From assembly GCF_003755175.1 (NCBI RefSeq), contig NZ_RKHX01000001.1, positions 124,001-188,000 of the forward strand: a stretch of 64,000 nt of DNA, read 5' to 3'. Position numbers and translations under genes: made by a program. The notes under the pieces are model-generated. The model searched no databases. It was given only the letters and a program-made list of their open reading frames with translations, and was not told the origin of the DNA. Positions 21,584-29,613 of this stretch are shown here, piece by piece (position 1 is the stretch's first letter; each line of letters starts with the position of its first letter). Source of the stretch: Cellulomonas sp. PhB150 (lineage in GTDB: Bacteria; Actinomycetota; Actinomycetes; Actinomycetales; Cellulomonadaceae).

Positions 21584-22480
21584 TCAGCTCGTCGAGACGC
21601 GCCCGGTCAGGCCGCGGGCGCGCAGCACGTGCCGCTCGATCGGCGCGAACACGAGCAGCTCGACGGTGATGCCGACGAGGAAGATCAGCGAGATCGCGGC
21701 GACGACGAGCGGCATGTCGCTGGTCTCACGGCCGATGTCGAGCACCTGCCCGAGCCCGATGCCCAGCTTGGCGGAGTAGGTGATGAGCTCGGCGGCCATG
21801 AGCGAGCGCCAGGCGAAGGCCCAGCCCTGCTTGAGGCCCCCCAGGAAGCCGGGCAGCGCGGCGGGGAGCAGCACGTACCGGATGCGGGTCCAGCCGCGCG
21901 CACCGAGCACCTGGCCGACGCGGAGGTAGAGCGGCGGGATCTGGTCGGTGCCCGCGAGCAGCCCGTTGACGATCGAAGGCACCGCACCGAGCAGGATGAC
22001 CGCGTAGATCGCCTGGTTGGTCAGCTGGAACCAGATGATCGCCGCGGGCACCCACGCGACCGACGGCAGGGTCTGCAGACCGGTGATGATCGGCCCGAAC
22101 GCGCGGCGCAGGAGATTCGACGCGGCGAGCGCGACCCCGATCGCGACACCGAGCACGACCGACATGGCGAAGCCGACCGCCGCGCGCTGCAGGCTCAGGC
22201 TCACGGCGCGGCCGGCGGTGCCGTCGGCGACCGACGAGACGAAGGCGGACCAGGTGTCGGCCGGGCTGGGCAGGGCGTAGCTCGGCTTGAGCTCGAGCAG
22301 GTAGGCGACCTGCCAGACGGCGACGATCGCGGCGAGCGCGGCCAGCACGGGCCACACGGAGTGCCACGCGTCGCGCCACCAGGGTCGCTGCTCGACGACG
22401 ACCGGGCTCTCGAGCGCGTCGAGGCCCGCGGCGAGGTCGCCGGCGCGGGACTCCTTCAGGGCGGGCGTCTCAGTGGCCAT
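21584..22480 (-). CDS. ABC transporter permease, sulfonate/nitrate/taurine type
   Basis: 298 residues with about six membrane helices and the permease EAA-type loop in the segment after LGARGWTRIRYVLLPAALPGFLGGLKQG. It resembles SsuC/TauC. ATG at 22480 overlaps the end of the ATPase gene by eleven bases. An upstream in-frame extension is only the antisense of the ATPase gene and was rejected. Last gene of the operon, ending at the bidirectional terminator. Confidence 0.93.
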   Translation of the reverse strand: MATETPALKESRAGDLAAGLDALESPVVVEQRPWWRDAWHSVWPVLAALAAIVAVWQVAYLLELKPSYALPSPADTWSAFVSSVADGTAGRAVSLSLQRAAVGFAMSVVLGVAIGVALAASNLLRRAFGPIITGLQTLPSVAWVPAAIIWFQLTNQAIYAVILLGAVPSIVNGLLAGTDQIPPLYLRVGQVLGARGWTRIRYVLLPAALPGFLGGLKQGWAFAWRSLMAAELITYSAKLGIGLGQVLDIGRETSDMPLVVAAISLIFLVGITVELLVFAPIERHVLRARGLTGRVSTS

Positions 22481-23258
22481 GGCGGGCGATCTCGTTTCGC
22501 AGGTGCTCGGTGATCTCGAGGCTGAGCGCGGACACGTCCGGGTCCTCGATGCGCCGCGGCTGGGGGATGTCGATGTGCCACTCACGGGCGATGCGGCCGG
22601 GACGTGAGGACAGGAGCACGACGCGCTGGCCGAGGCGGACCGCCTCGCGGACGTTGTGGGTCACGAACAGCACGGCCCGGCCGGTGTCGCTCCAGATCCG
22701 GGTCAGCTCGTCGTGCAGGACGTCGCGCGTGATGGCGTCGAGCGCCGCGAACGGCTCGTCCATGAGCAGCAGGTCGCCCTCCTGGGCGAGCGCCCGAGCG
22801 AGCGCCACCCGCTGCCGCATGCCGCCGGAGAGCTCGTGCACCCGCTTGCCGTGCGCACCCTCGAGGCGCACGAGGTCGAGGAGCCGGACGGACTCGGTCC
22901 GGCGCTCCGAGCGCCCGACGCCGCGCAGGCGCAGCGCGAGCTCGACGTTCTCCCCGGCGGTCAGCCACGGGTAGAGCGCGGGCTCCTGGAACATCAGGGC
23001 CGGGCGCCCGGTGGGGACCTCGACCGTGCCGGAGGTCGGCTTGTCGAGGCCTGCGACGAGCGACAGGAGCGTCGACTTGCCGCAGCCCGAGGCGCCGAGC
23101 AGGCAGACGAACTCGCCGGGCGCGACGGTGAGGTCGATCCCGTCGAGCACCGGCGGTCGCGTCGTCTCGCCGAAGTGGTGCGAGACGCCGGTCAGGCGTG
23201 CCGCGACGGCGGCCGGGGCATCGGTGCCCGGGCCGCCGGCCGCCGTCGCGGTGGTCAC
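22470..23258 (-). CDS. ABC transporter ATP-binding protein, sulfonate/nitrate/taurine type
   Basis: 262 residues. Walker A GASGCGKST at 55-63, LSGGM at 143-147, Walker B LLLMDEPFAALD with Glu168, and H-loop His201. Energises import with the adjacent permease and lipoprotein. GTG start overlaps the binding-protein stop by four bases. Resembles SsuB/TauB; substrate cannot be fixed from sequence. Confidence 0.94.
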   Translation of the reverse strand: MTTATAAGGPGTDAPAAVAARLTGVSHHFGETTRPPVLDGIDLTVAPGEFVCLLGASGCGKSTLLSLVAGLDKPTSGTVEVPTGRPALMFQEPALYPWLTAGENVELALRLRGVGRSERRTESVRLLDLVRLEGAHGKRVHELSGGMRQRVALARALAQEGDLLLMDEPFAALDAITRDVLHDELTRIWSDTGRAVLFVTHNVREAVRLGQRVVLLSSRPGRIAREWHIDIPQPRRIEDPDVSALSLEITEHLRNEIARHGH

Positions 23259-24364
23259 GTGGACTGCCCCAGCCCAGCGTCGGAGACGGCCTCCTGGCCG
23301 TTGTCCTTCAGCACCTCGTTGAGCAGGGTCAGGTCGTAGATGCCGTGCAGGTCGGTCTTGTCGGCGACGCCCGCGGCGACGCCGTGGTCCGCCGAGGTCT
23401 GCAGGCTCGAGGCGATCGGGTCGAGCGTGACGCGCAGGTTGCCCCAGGCCCGGTCGAGCACCTCGGGGGACAGCGACTTCCCGCTGAGCTTGTCCAGCGC
23501 CGCGTTGGCCGCGGTCTTGGCCTCGTCGTCGTTCTTCGAGATCCAGTCAGCCGTCTGGTACTCGGCCTCGATGAGCTCCTTGACGGTGGCCGGGTACTTG
23601 TCGAGGAAGTCGGTCGAGACGATCAGGTGGGTCGTGACGAAGTCCCCGTTCGGCCACAGGTCCTTCTCGTCGACCAGGACGTGCGCGCCGCCGTCGATCA
23701 CGAGGCGCGAGGCCCAGGGCTCGGGCAGCCACGCGCCGTCGAGCTCGCCGGCCTTGAACAGGTCGAGGGTCTGGGAGTTGTCCTGGGGTGCGATGTCCAC
23801 GTCGCTGTCGCCGCCGGTCAGGCTCGTCTTCAGGCCCTGGTCGGACAGCCAGGCGCGCAGCGCGACGTCCTGGGTGTTGCCCAGCTGGGGCGTGGCCAGC
23901 GTCGTGCCCTTGAGGTCGGCCGGCGTGTCGATGCCGTCGCGGACGACGAGCTGCGCACCGCCCGACGTCGCGCCGGACACGATCCGGATCGCCTTGCCGT
24001 CGGACTTCGAGAAGGCGTTGATCGCCGGGTTGGGGCCGACGAAGGCCGCGTCGATCGCGCCCCCGAAGAGGGCCTCGACGGCCTCAGGGCCGGCGTTGAA
24101 GATCTGCGTCGTCAGCTTCGTCGTGCCCAGGTCCTTCTGGAACGTGCCGTCGTCGACGCCAACCAGCGCGACGGCGTGCGTGAGGTTGGCGAAGTAGCCG
24201 AGCCGCAGCTCGGGGGCATGCGCGGTGGCGTCGCTGCCCTGCGGCGAGGCGTCGGCGTCGCCGGACGAGCAGGCGGCGAGGGTGGCGACGAGGCCGGCGG
24301 CGGCGATCGCGGCGATGGCGGTGGTGAGGCGGCGGGAGCGTCGTGTGCGTGCTGCGGTGGTCAT
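23255..24364 (-). CDS. Substrate-binding lipoprotein of a sulfonate/taurine-type ABC importer
   Basis: 369 residues. A lipoprotein signal ends in LAAC with Cys32 as the lipidated residue. The mature protein has the SsuA/TauA-like periplasmic-binding fold: LRLGYFANLTHA at the start, an FNAGPEAVEALFGGAIDAAFVG segment, and LDGAWLPEPWA. GAGGAA lies four bases before the ATG. A sulfur role is favoured by the Cys-containing leader peptide about 256 bases upstream. Nitrate or another organic anion is possible. Confidence 0.92.
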   Translation of the reverse strand: MTTAARTRRSRRLTTAIAAIAAAGLVATLAACSSGDADASPQGSDATAHAPELRLGYFANLTHAVALVGVDDGTFQKDLGTTKLTTQIFNAGPEAVEALFGGAIDAAFVGPNPAINAFSKSDGKAIRIVSGATSGGAQLVVRDGIDTPADLKGTTLATPQLGNTQDVALRAWLSDQGLKTSLTGGDSDVDIAPQDNSQTLDLFKAGELDGAWLPEPWASRLVIDGGAHVLVDEKDLWPNGDFVTTHLIVSTDFLDKYPATVKELIEAEYQTADWISKNDDEAKTAANAALDKLSGKSLSPEVLDRAWGNLRVTLDPIASSLQTSADHGVAAGVADKTDLHGIYDLTLLNEVLKDNGQEAVSDAGLGQST

Positions 24365-24620
24365 GGGGTTCCTCGAGGGCAGTGGCGGTGTGAGCCGGGG
24401 AGCGACGGTCAGCGGGGCGTCGTCAGCGACATCGGTCGGCGTGCGCGCCGGCGCGCAGGCGTCCGCGGCTGGGGCCGTGGATCGTGGTGGGAACGGGCGC
24501 CATGGGGCGCTACCTCCGCGGGGGACGGATGGCGTGTGCGTCGCACCCGGGGCCGTCGTGCAGGACGGCAGAGGCCGGGCGTCGAACGCTCGGCCAAGGT
24601 GGGGGACTGGGGCCGGGAGC
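24365..24620 (-). promoter_or_regulatory. 5' untranslated region between leader peptide and importer operon
   Basis: About 256 bases without a convincing gene. It holds several GC-rich inverted repeats, for example GCGCC-ATGG-GGCGC around 24498-24511 and a GCGCGCCGGCGCGC palindrome. None is followed by a T tract, so I cannot call an attenuator terminator. It separates the leader peptide stop from the operon start. Confidence 0.4.
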
Positions 24621-24698
24621 TCAGACGTTCCGCGGACAACAGGTGCTCGCGGCAGGCACGACGTGGCGACACGTCATGGCTGCGCGGCTCGTCTGCAT
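24621..24698 (-). CDS. Cys-rich leader peptide (25 aa) upstream of the sulfonate-type importer
   Basis: A 26-codon frame with ATG at 24698 and TGA at 24621-24623. It encodes 25 residues with Cys at position 10 in TCRHVV and adjacent Cys at 20-21 in TCCPR. The CRHV block and Cys codons resemble actinobacterial cysteine-responsive leader peptides placed ahead of sulfur-assimilation genes. CATCCT ends six bases before the ATG, so it is probably leaderless. An internal ATG (24677) could give an 18-residue version. An overlapping 87-codon frame in another phase was judged spurious. Confidence 0.65.
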   Translation of the reverse strand: MQTSRAAMTCRHVVPAASTCCPRNV

Positions 24699-24704
24699 GG
24701 GTCG

Positions 24705-24710
24705 AGGATG
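24705..24710 (-). promoter_or_regulatory. Putative -10 element of the leader peptide and importer operon
   Basis: Read on the minus strand, CATCCT is separated by six bases from the leader peptide ATG. The region just upstream (24720-24790) is the most AT-rich in this intergenic stretch. Confidence 0.4.
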
Positions 24711-24882
24711 TCGGTTCGTCCCGCTCGTCGGGAGGGGTGTCTCGATATCTGGACTATTCCGCTAGGGATTGGTGAGAAACGGGTTGGAATCTTGTGGGGC
24801 CCTCGCCCGTTATGTCAGCTGAGAACCGTTCCGACGGGCCGGCGCGAGCCGGTCACGGAGCATGACGAGCACAGGAGGCGGC

Positions 24883-25299
24883 GTGGCACGCGTGGCAGCA
24901 CGGGTCGAGTTCGAGGCGGACAACGGCGAGGTCGTCCGTTACGTCCGGCACGCGAACGGCGGCGGGTTGGTCTCACCCCAGGCGCGGGTCGACCAGGACG
25001 CGTACGTCGCCGCGAACGCCTACGTCGAGGCGGGCGCGCACGTGGGCGCCCGGACGAGGGTCGGTGCGGGCAGCTGGCTGGACTCCGGCGTCGTGGTCGG
25101 CGCCGACGCCCTCATCGGGCGCAACGTCCACATCGGGCCGGCGACGCGGGTGGGCAACCGCGCCCAGGTCGGCGCTAACGCGCGGGTCGGCCGGGCCGTG
25201 GAGATCGGGCAGGGCGCTCGCGTCGAGTCCGACGCGATCGTCGCGGACGGCACGTCGGTCGGTGGCCGGGTTGCCCGCCAGGCCGCCCGACCCGCCTAG
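24883..25299 (+). CDS. Left-handed beta-helix (hexapeptide-repeat) protein
   Basis: About 138 residues. From residue ~30 on it is made of six-residue repeats of the left-handed beta-helix type (ARVDQD, AYVAAN, AYVEAG, AHVGAR, TRVGAG and so on, about 16 turns of six), as in acyltransferases or carbonic-anhydrase-like proteins. I see no catalytic His or acyl-acceptor insert, so it may be structural. GTG at 24883 follows AGGAGG by four bases; an in-frame ATG at 24862 would add seven residues but has poor ribosome-site spacing. Function unknown. Confidence 0.75.
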   Translation: MARVAARVEFEADNGEVVRYVRHANGGGLVSPQARVDQDAYVAANAYVEAGAHVGARTRVGAGSWLDSGVVVGADALIGRNVHIGPATRVGNRAQVGANARVGRAVEIGQGARVESDAIVADGTSVGGRVARQAARPA

Positions 25300-25302
25300 T
25301 CT
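25297..25302 (+). promoter_or_regulatory. Putative -10 element of the Fur-family gene
   Basis: TAGTCT overlaps the stop codon of the beta-helix gene and precedes the GGAGGAGGA ribosome site of the Fur-family gene by about 20 bases. Confidence 0.4.
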
Positions 25303-25336
25303 TGCCCCTGGACCGCTCGACGGGGAGGAGGACGTG

Positions 25337-25732
25337 ATGATCGGACAGCGGGTGACGCGCCAGCGCCTGGCCGTCGGCGCCCTCATGGAGGATCTCGACG
25401 ACTTCCGCAGCGCGCAGCAGATCCACGCCCTCCTGCAGGCCCGAGGCGACGAGATCGGCCTCGCGACCGTCTACCGCACGCTGAGCGCGATGGCGGCGAA
25501 CGGCGAGTTCGACGTCCTGCGCACCGAGGGCGGCGAGTCGCTCTACCGCCGCTGCGAGCGCGAGACGCACCACCACCACATCGTCTGCCGCAGCTGCGGT
25601 CGCACGGTCGAGGTGCAGGGACCGGACATCGAGGCGTTCGTCGCGTCCGTCGCCGCCAAGAACGGTTTCGTCGACGTCACGCACACCGTCGAGATGTTCG
25701 GTACGTGCACGGCGTGCGCGGCGACCGCGTGA
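25337..25732 (+). CDS. Fur-family metal-responsive repressor, probably Zur
   Basis: 131 residues. Winged-helix N-terminus with the family segments DFRSAQQIHALL and GLATVYRTLSAM. The metal-binding C-terminus has HHHHIVCRSCG and a final CTAC pair, giving the two CxxC motifs of the structural zinc site. The wording resembles Zur more than Fur, but iron sensing cannot be excluded. AGGAGG is correctly spaced before the ATG (a GTG lies directly in front). Overlaps the GNAT gene by four bases. No zinc-uptake target is visible in this window. Confidence 0.9.
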   Translation: MIGQRVTRQRLAVGALMEDLDDFRSAQQIHALLQARGDEIGLATVYRTLSAMAANGEFDVLRTEGGESLYRRCERETHHHHIVCRSCGRTVEVQGPDIEAFVASVAAKNGFVDVTHTVEMFGTCTACAATA

Positions 25733-26199
25733 CCGCACCGCACCTCGTCCCCTGCTCCGGCCAGCGCGAAGTCGACGACGCGCGTGCGCTCCTCGCGGCC
25801 TCGGACCTGACGCTCAGCGGCCTGGGGGAGGCGGGGGTCCACCTCTGGCTCGCGCGTGACGACGGTGGTGCCGTGGTCGCGACGACGGGCTACGAGGCGA
25901 GCGAGGACGGTCATGACGTCCTGGTCCGCAGCGTCGCGGTCACCCCCGGCCTCCGGGGCCGGGGCCTGGGGCTCGGGCTGGCGTCGTGGGCGCTGGAGCG
26001 CGCCGTCGAGGCCGGCGCTGCACGGGCCTGGCTCTTCAGCCGGCGGTCGGGTCCGTTCTGGGAGCGGGCCGGCTTCACCCCGGGCGACCGAGACGAGATG
26101 GCCCGGCGCCTCGCGTCGACCCACCAGGTCCGCCAGTTCGTGGCCACCGGCCAGCTCGGCCGCGAGGTGGCGTGGACGCGCCGGCTGTCAGGCGCCTGA
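25729..26199 (+). CDS. GNAT-family N-acetyltransferase
   Basis: 156 residues. The acetyl-CoA loop reads VTPGLRGRGLGLGLASWALERA (motif A), followed by GAARAWLFSRR and FWERAGFTP. The sequence has the look of the small-molecule acetyltransferases near arsenic or amino-acid analogue resistance genes, but no such neighbours exist here. GTG start inside the Fur-family stop. Its 3' end overlaps the convergent toroid gene by 12 bases. Confidence 0.85.
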   Translation: MTAPHLVPCSGQREVDDARALLAASDLTLSGLGEAGVHLWLARDDGGAVVATTGYEASEDGHDVLVRSVAVTPGLRGRGLGLGLASWALERAVEAGAARAWLFSRRSGPFWERAGFTPGDRDEMARRLASTHQVRQFVATGQLGREVAWTRRLSGA

Positions 26200-27123
26200 G
26201 CCCCACCAGTCCAGGACCCGCAGCGCGCGCAGCGTGTTCCACCGGCTCGGCTCGCCGACGGTCTCGAGATCGAGGTGGACCGCACCGCGCGGCACACGGT
26301 CCAGCAGCCACCGTCCGTCGTCCTGCCGGCGGGAGCGCACGTGCTCGACCGCCTCGGCCATCCGCGGGTCGGGTGCGACGCCTGCGGCGCGGAAGTGGTC
26401 GAGGGCCCGCAGGACGTCGTACTGCCAGTAGTACGGGAAGGCGAGCTCGAGGTAGGTCGGGTCGGCGACCTCTCCCGTGCTCCTGCGCCGGAACAGCCCG
26501 CGCTCGAGCAGGTATGCCTGGCCACCGTGGATCGCCTCGCGGACCTCGTCGGAGCCCCCGGTCGCGTGCTCGAACGCGAGCAGCCCGTCCAGGACGTTGA
26601 TCGTCGTGTCGAACGACGACACGACGGACCCGTTCTCGACCTCGCAGTTCCACCCGCCGTCCGCCAGGCGCTCGCCCAGCACCCGGCCGACGAGCGGTGA
26701 GACGTCGACCCCGAAGTACGCGCCCGTCTCGATGGTCCGGCCGTTGATGCACGGTTCGACCTCGCCGTCGAAGTAGCGCTGCCCGTCGTGCTCCCAGCGG
26801 CCGTTCTCGGCGACGAGCGTCACGGCCCGCCGGGCCGACGCCGACGCGGGGTCGAGGCCGAGCAGCTGAAGGGTCTGGAGCGTGTGCATGGTGGCGGTCC
26901 AGGGCTGCCCCTCGCCGTCCGGGACGGGCTCGCGCGGGAAGCACGCGCCGCCCGCCCACAGCCCGTCGGCGTCCTCGAGCGCGAGGAGCCGGGCGCCCCA
27001 GCCCTCGTGCTCGACACGTGTGCGCTCCGCGGCGACCTCGCCCGGAGGAGCGTCCGTGAGGTCGCGCAGGGTCTGCCACCGGATGGCCGGGTCGCCCTCG
27101 AGGAGCCAGTCGATCGTGCTCAT
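26188..27123 (-). CDS. Prenyltransferase/squalene cyclase-like alpha-toroid protein
   Basis: 311 residues. Repeating helical pairs with QW-like elements (GRWEHDGQRYFDGEVEPCINGRTIETGAYFG, DGGWNCE, DDGRWLLD) typical of (alpha/alpha)6 toroids. There is no DXDD acid motif of squalene-hopene cyclase, so cyclase activity is unlikely. Actinobacterial homologues are annotated only as squalene-cyclase-like. A TAGCCT hexamer six bases before the ATG indicates a leaderless mRNA. Confidence 0.75.
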   Translation of the reverse strand: MSTIDWLLEGDPAIRWQTLRDLTDAPPGEVAAERTRVEHEGWGARLLALEDADGLWAGGACFPREPVPDGEGQPWTATMHTLQTLQLLGLDPASASARRAVTLVAENGRWEHDGQRYFDGEVEPCINGRTIETGAYFGVDVSPLVGRVLGERLADGGWNCEVENGSVVSSFDTTINVLDGLLAFEHATGGSDEVREAIHGGQAYLLERGLFRRRSTGEVADPTYLELAFPYYWQYDVLRALDHFRAAGVAPDPRMAEAVEHVRSRRQDDGRWLLDRVPRGAVHLDLETVGEPSRWNTLRALRVLDWWGSGA

Positions 27124-27129
27124 CGCGCC

Positions 27130-27135
27130 AGGCTA
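27130..27135 (-). promoter_or_regulatory. Putative -10 element of the toroid gene (leaderless)
   Basis: On the minus strand TAGCCT is followed by six bases and then the ATG at 27123. Confidence 0.5.
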
Positions 27136-27299
27136 GACCGGCCCTCCGACAAGGTTCCCGGGGCACGGGCCGGCGCGTACCCCTTCCCTGCGCGATCTCG
27201 TCCGACGTTCACACGAATGCCGCTCCCGAACTGCCTACGACGGTGGGTCCGAGTTGGTACGTTCCGCTCGGATCGAGCAGGACACACCAGGGGGAGACG

Positions 27300-29468
27300 A
27301 TGACGATGTCCACCAGGCGCGACGCGCGTCCGACGTGGCGCACGCTCGGGGTGGTCGGTCTCGTGGTGACCCTGGTCGCCACGACGCTGGCCGGCATCGG
27401 CGGTCCGGCAGCAGCGACGACGGCGCAGAGCGGGCGCGCGACGGCTTGGACGACGATCAGCTCGGCCGGCGACGCGACCCCGCAGTTCGCGGACGCGCAG
27501 AGGATCGGGCTGTGCGACCCCGCAGCGACCCCCGCGTGCACCGTCGAGACCGTTCGCCGTGCCGAGTGGACCTTCGGCGACCTGCCCGTCCTCGGCGAGC
27601 TCGCACCGTCCGACGTCACGAGCGCCGTCCTGGTCGTCCGCACGTCGGACGGCCCCAGCTGCGGGGCGAGCACCGTCGAGGTCTACGCACTGCCCGAGCA
27701 GGGGGCCGACTGGGGGAGCGCCTCGGCGTGGACGACCGAGCGGAAGGTCGACGAGCGCGCCCCCTCCTACGGCGACCCGTGCCCGAGCGTGACGCCCCGC
27801 TACGCCGAGTACGACGTGACGGCCGCTGTGCGTGCTGCGGCTGACGCCCGCACGCCCCTCGTCGTGGGTCTGAAGATCGCCGATGAGACCTGCTCCTCGT
27901 GCGCCCGCGACGTCACGCCGGGCGCGACGATCTCGGTGCGGTACAACCGCGCACCGGACACCCCGACCGGCCTCGTGACCGCTGGCCGGTCGTGCCTTCC
28001 CGGGCAGCCTGTCTGGGTGCGCGACGCGCCGATGCTCTCGGCCTCGGTCAGCGATCCGGACGGCGGCGGTCAGGCGCCCAGCGTGACGTTCACGGTCTTC
28101 GGGCTGGCAGACCCTGCGACGCCCGTGTGGACATCGACTCAGCCGCCGGGATCGCACACCGTGCAGGTACCGGACGGCATCGCCGTCGACGGCCAGGCGT
28201 ATCGGTGGACCGTGGTCGCCGTGGACAGCGACGGGCTCTCGAGCCGCGGTGCGTCGTGCGACTTCCGCGCCGACTTCACGCCGCCGAGGTCGCCGGTGAT
28301 CATCACGCCCGTTCTCGGTGAGCCGGCTCTGTACCTCGAGGACGGGTGGGGCGGGGGAGGCGGCATGCGCGGGTCGTTCGAGCTCGCTGCCGACCCGGCC
28401 GACGACGTGGTCCGGTTCCTCTACGACTTCGACGACACCGCACTGTTCACCTCCGTTCCGGCGGGGCGGGACGCCGTCGTGTCCTACACCCCGCCGAGCA
28501 GCTCGATGCCGCACACGCTGACCGCGCAGGCCGTCGATGCAGCAGGCAACGTCGGTCCCACCGTCACGTACCGGTTCTTCGTCGCCGGCTCGCAGGCCCC
28601 ACCGGCGCCGATCACGGTCGCACCCGTCGCGACGCGGACCTACGGCAGCACGATGCCGGTCGACGTCCGGATCTCCGACATCGACCCGACCCCGTCCGGC
28701 ACGCTCCTGCTCCGCGAGGGCAGCACGCGGCTCGGAGCGGCGACCATCACCGGCCGGACCACGCGCCTCACGATCCCTGCCCGGGCTCTCGCGGCCGGAC
28801 GCCACACGCTCCAGGTGACGTTCCAGGCGCATCCCCAGACGGGTGCGTCGAGCATCCCGGTCACCGTCTCGGTGGCCAAGGCGGCTGCGTCCGTCGTCGC
28901 GTCGACGCCGTCGCGCAGCACCTACGGCGGCACGCGGACCGTCAGCGTGCGAGTGGAGGCGCAGGCCGGATCGGGCACGCCCACGGGCAGGGTCTCGGTG
29001 CTCTGGGGCACGCGCACGCTCGCCGCGGCCACGCTCACCGCCGGTCGTGCCACCGTGACCCTGCCACGCGCGTCCGTCCCTGCGGGCAAGCACGTGCTCA
29101 CGGTGCGCTACGGCGGCACGTCCAGCGTCGCACCCGCCGCTCGGAAGGTCGCCATCACGGTCCTGAAGGCCCGCGCGTCCACGACCGGGCGCCTGGTCGA
29201 TGGGCACATCGCCGCTGGCACGCACGGTCGCATGGTCGTGCGGGTCAGCGCCGCGCACGTCACGCCGACCGGCACGGTCGAGATCCTCGAGCACGGACGC
29301 CTGGTCGCGAAGGCGAAGCTGCACCGGGAGGACAGCGGTCGGGTGTCTGTTCGTCTGCCCGTGCTGTCCGCGGGTTCGCATCGGCTCACCGTTCGGTACC
29401 GCGGGACGACGAGCATCGCCGCAGACGCGGCACCGGCGCGCACGCTGGTGGTGAGGCGAGCCACCTAG
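27300..29468 (+). CDS. Large secreted protein with DNRLRE-like, fibronectin-like and Ig-like domains
   Basis: 722 residues. An N-terminal signal peptide has a basic start, a hydrophobic core around residues 16-33 and a GPAAATTAQ cleavage region. Residues ~40-215 resemble a DNRLRE-type beta domain with two Cys pairs. A fibronectin- or Ig-like region follows, and from ~440 on there are three or four Ig-like repeats ending in HxLTVxYxGTxS-type strands. No catalytic domain, sortase motif or C-terminal anchor is visible, so it is probably released or loosely cell-bound. ATG at 27300 follows GGGGAG by six bases. Possibly an adhesin or cell-surface scaffold. Confidence 0.75.
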   Translation: MTMSTRRDARPTWRTLGVVGLVVTLVATTLAGIGGPAAATTAQSGRATAWTTISSAGDATPQFADAQRIGLCDPAATPACTVETVRRAEWTFGDLPVLGELAPSDVTSAVLVVRTSDGPSCGASTVEVYALPEQGADWGSASAWTTERKVDERAPSYGDPCPSVTPRYAEYDVTAAVRAAADARTPLVVGLKIADETCSSCARDVTPGATISVRYNRAPDTPTGLVTAGRSCLPGQPVWVRDAPMLSASVSDPDGGGQAPSVTFTVFGLADPATPVWTSTQPPGSHTVQVPDGIAVDGQAYRWTVVAVDSDGLSSRGASCDFRADFTPPRSPVIITPVLGEPALYLEDGWGGGGGMRGSFELAADPADDVVRFLYDFDDTALFTSVPAGRDAVVSYTPPSSSMPHTLTAQAVDAAGNVGPTVTYRFFVAGSQAPPAPITVAPVATRTYGSTMPVDVRISDIDPTPSGTLLLREGSTRLGAATITGRTTRLTIPARALAAGRHTLQVTFQAHPQTGASSIPVTVSVAKAAASVVASTPSRSTYGGTRTVSVRVEAQAGSGTPTGRVSVLWGTRTLAAATLTAGRATVTLPRASVPAGKHVLTVRYGGTSSVAPAARKVAITVLKARASTTGRLVDGHIAAGTHGRMVVRVSAAHVTPTGTVEILEHGRLVAKAKLHREDSGRVSVRLPVLSAGSHRLTVRYRGTTSIAADAAPARTLVVRRAT

Positions 29469-29613
29469 CGGCTCCTCGAGTCGGGGCGCGGCGGGAGCGA
29501 CGGCGGGCGGACGAGGCTGGACAAACTTCTCGCCACGACTGCCCCCACGGCGCATCCCGTCGCGCTAGCGTTGCAGGCCAGAGGGCCCGAACGCGCAGTC
29601 GAGAGGAACTCTT

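Noticed and set aside
24409..24672. An 87-codon minus-strand frame overlapping the Cys leader peptide.
   Set aside because: Arg/Pro-rich with no coding bias; the 25-codon frame in another phase fits the promoter and known leader-peptide features better.
24838..24852. A CCGGC/GCCGG hairpin before the beta-helix gene considered as a terminator or riboswitch.
   Set aside because: Only five pairs, no T tract and no conserved aptamer motif.
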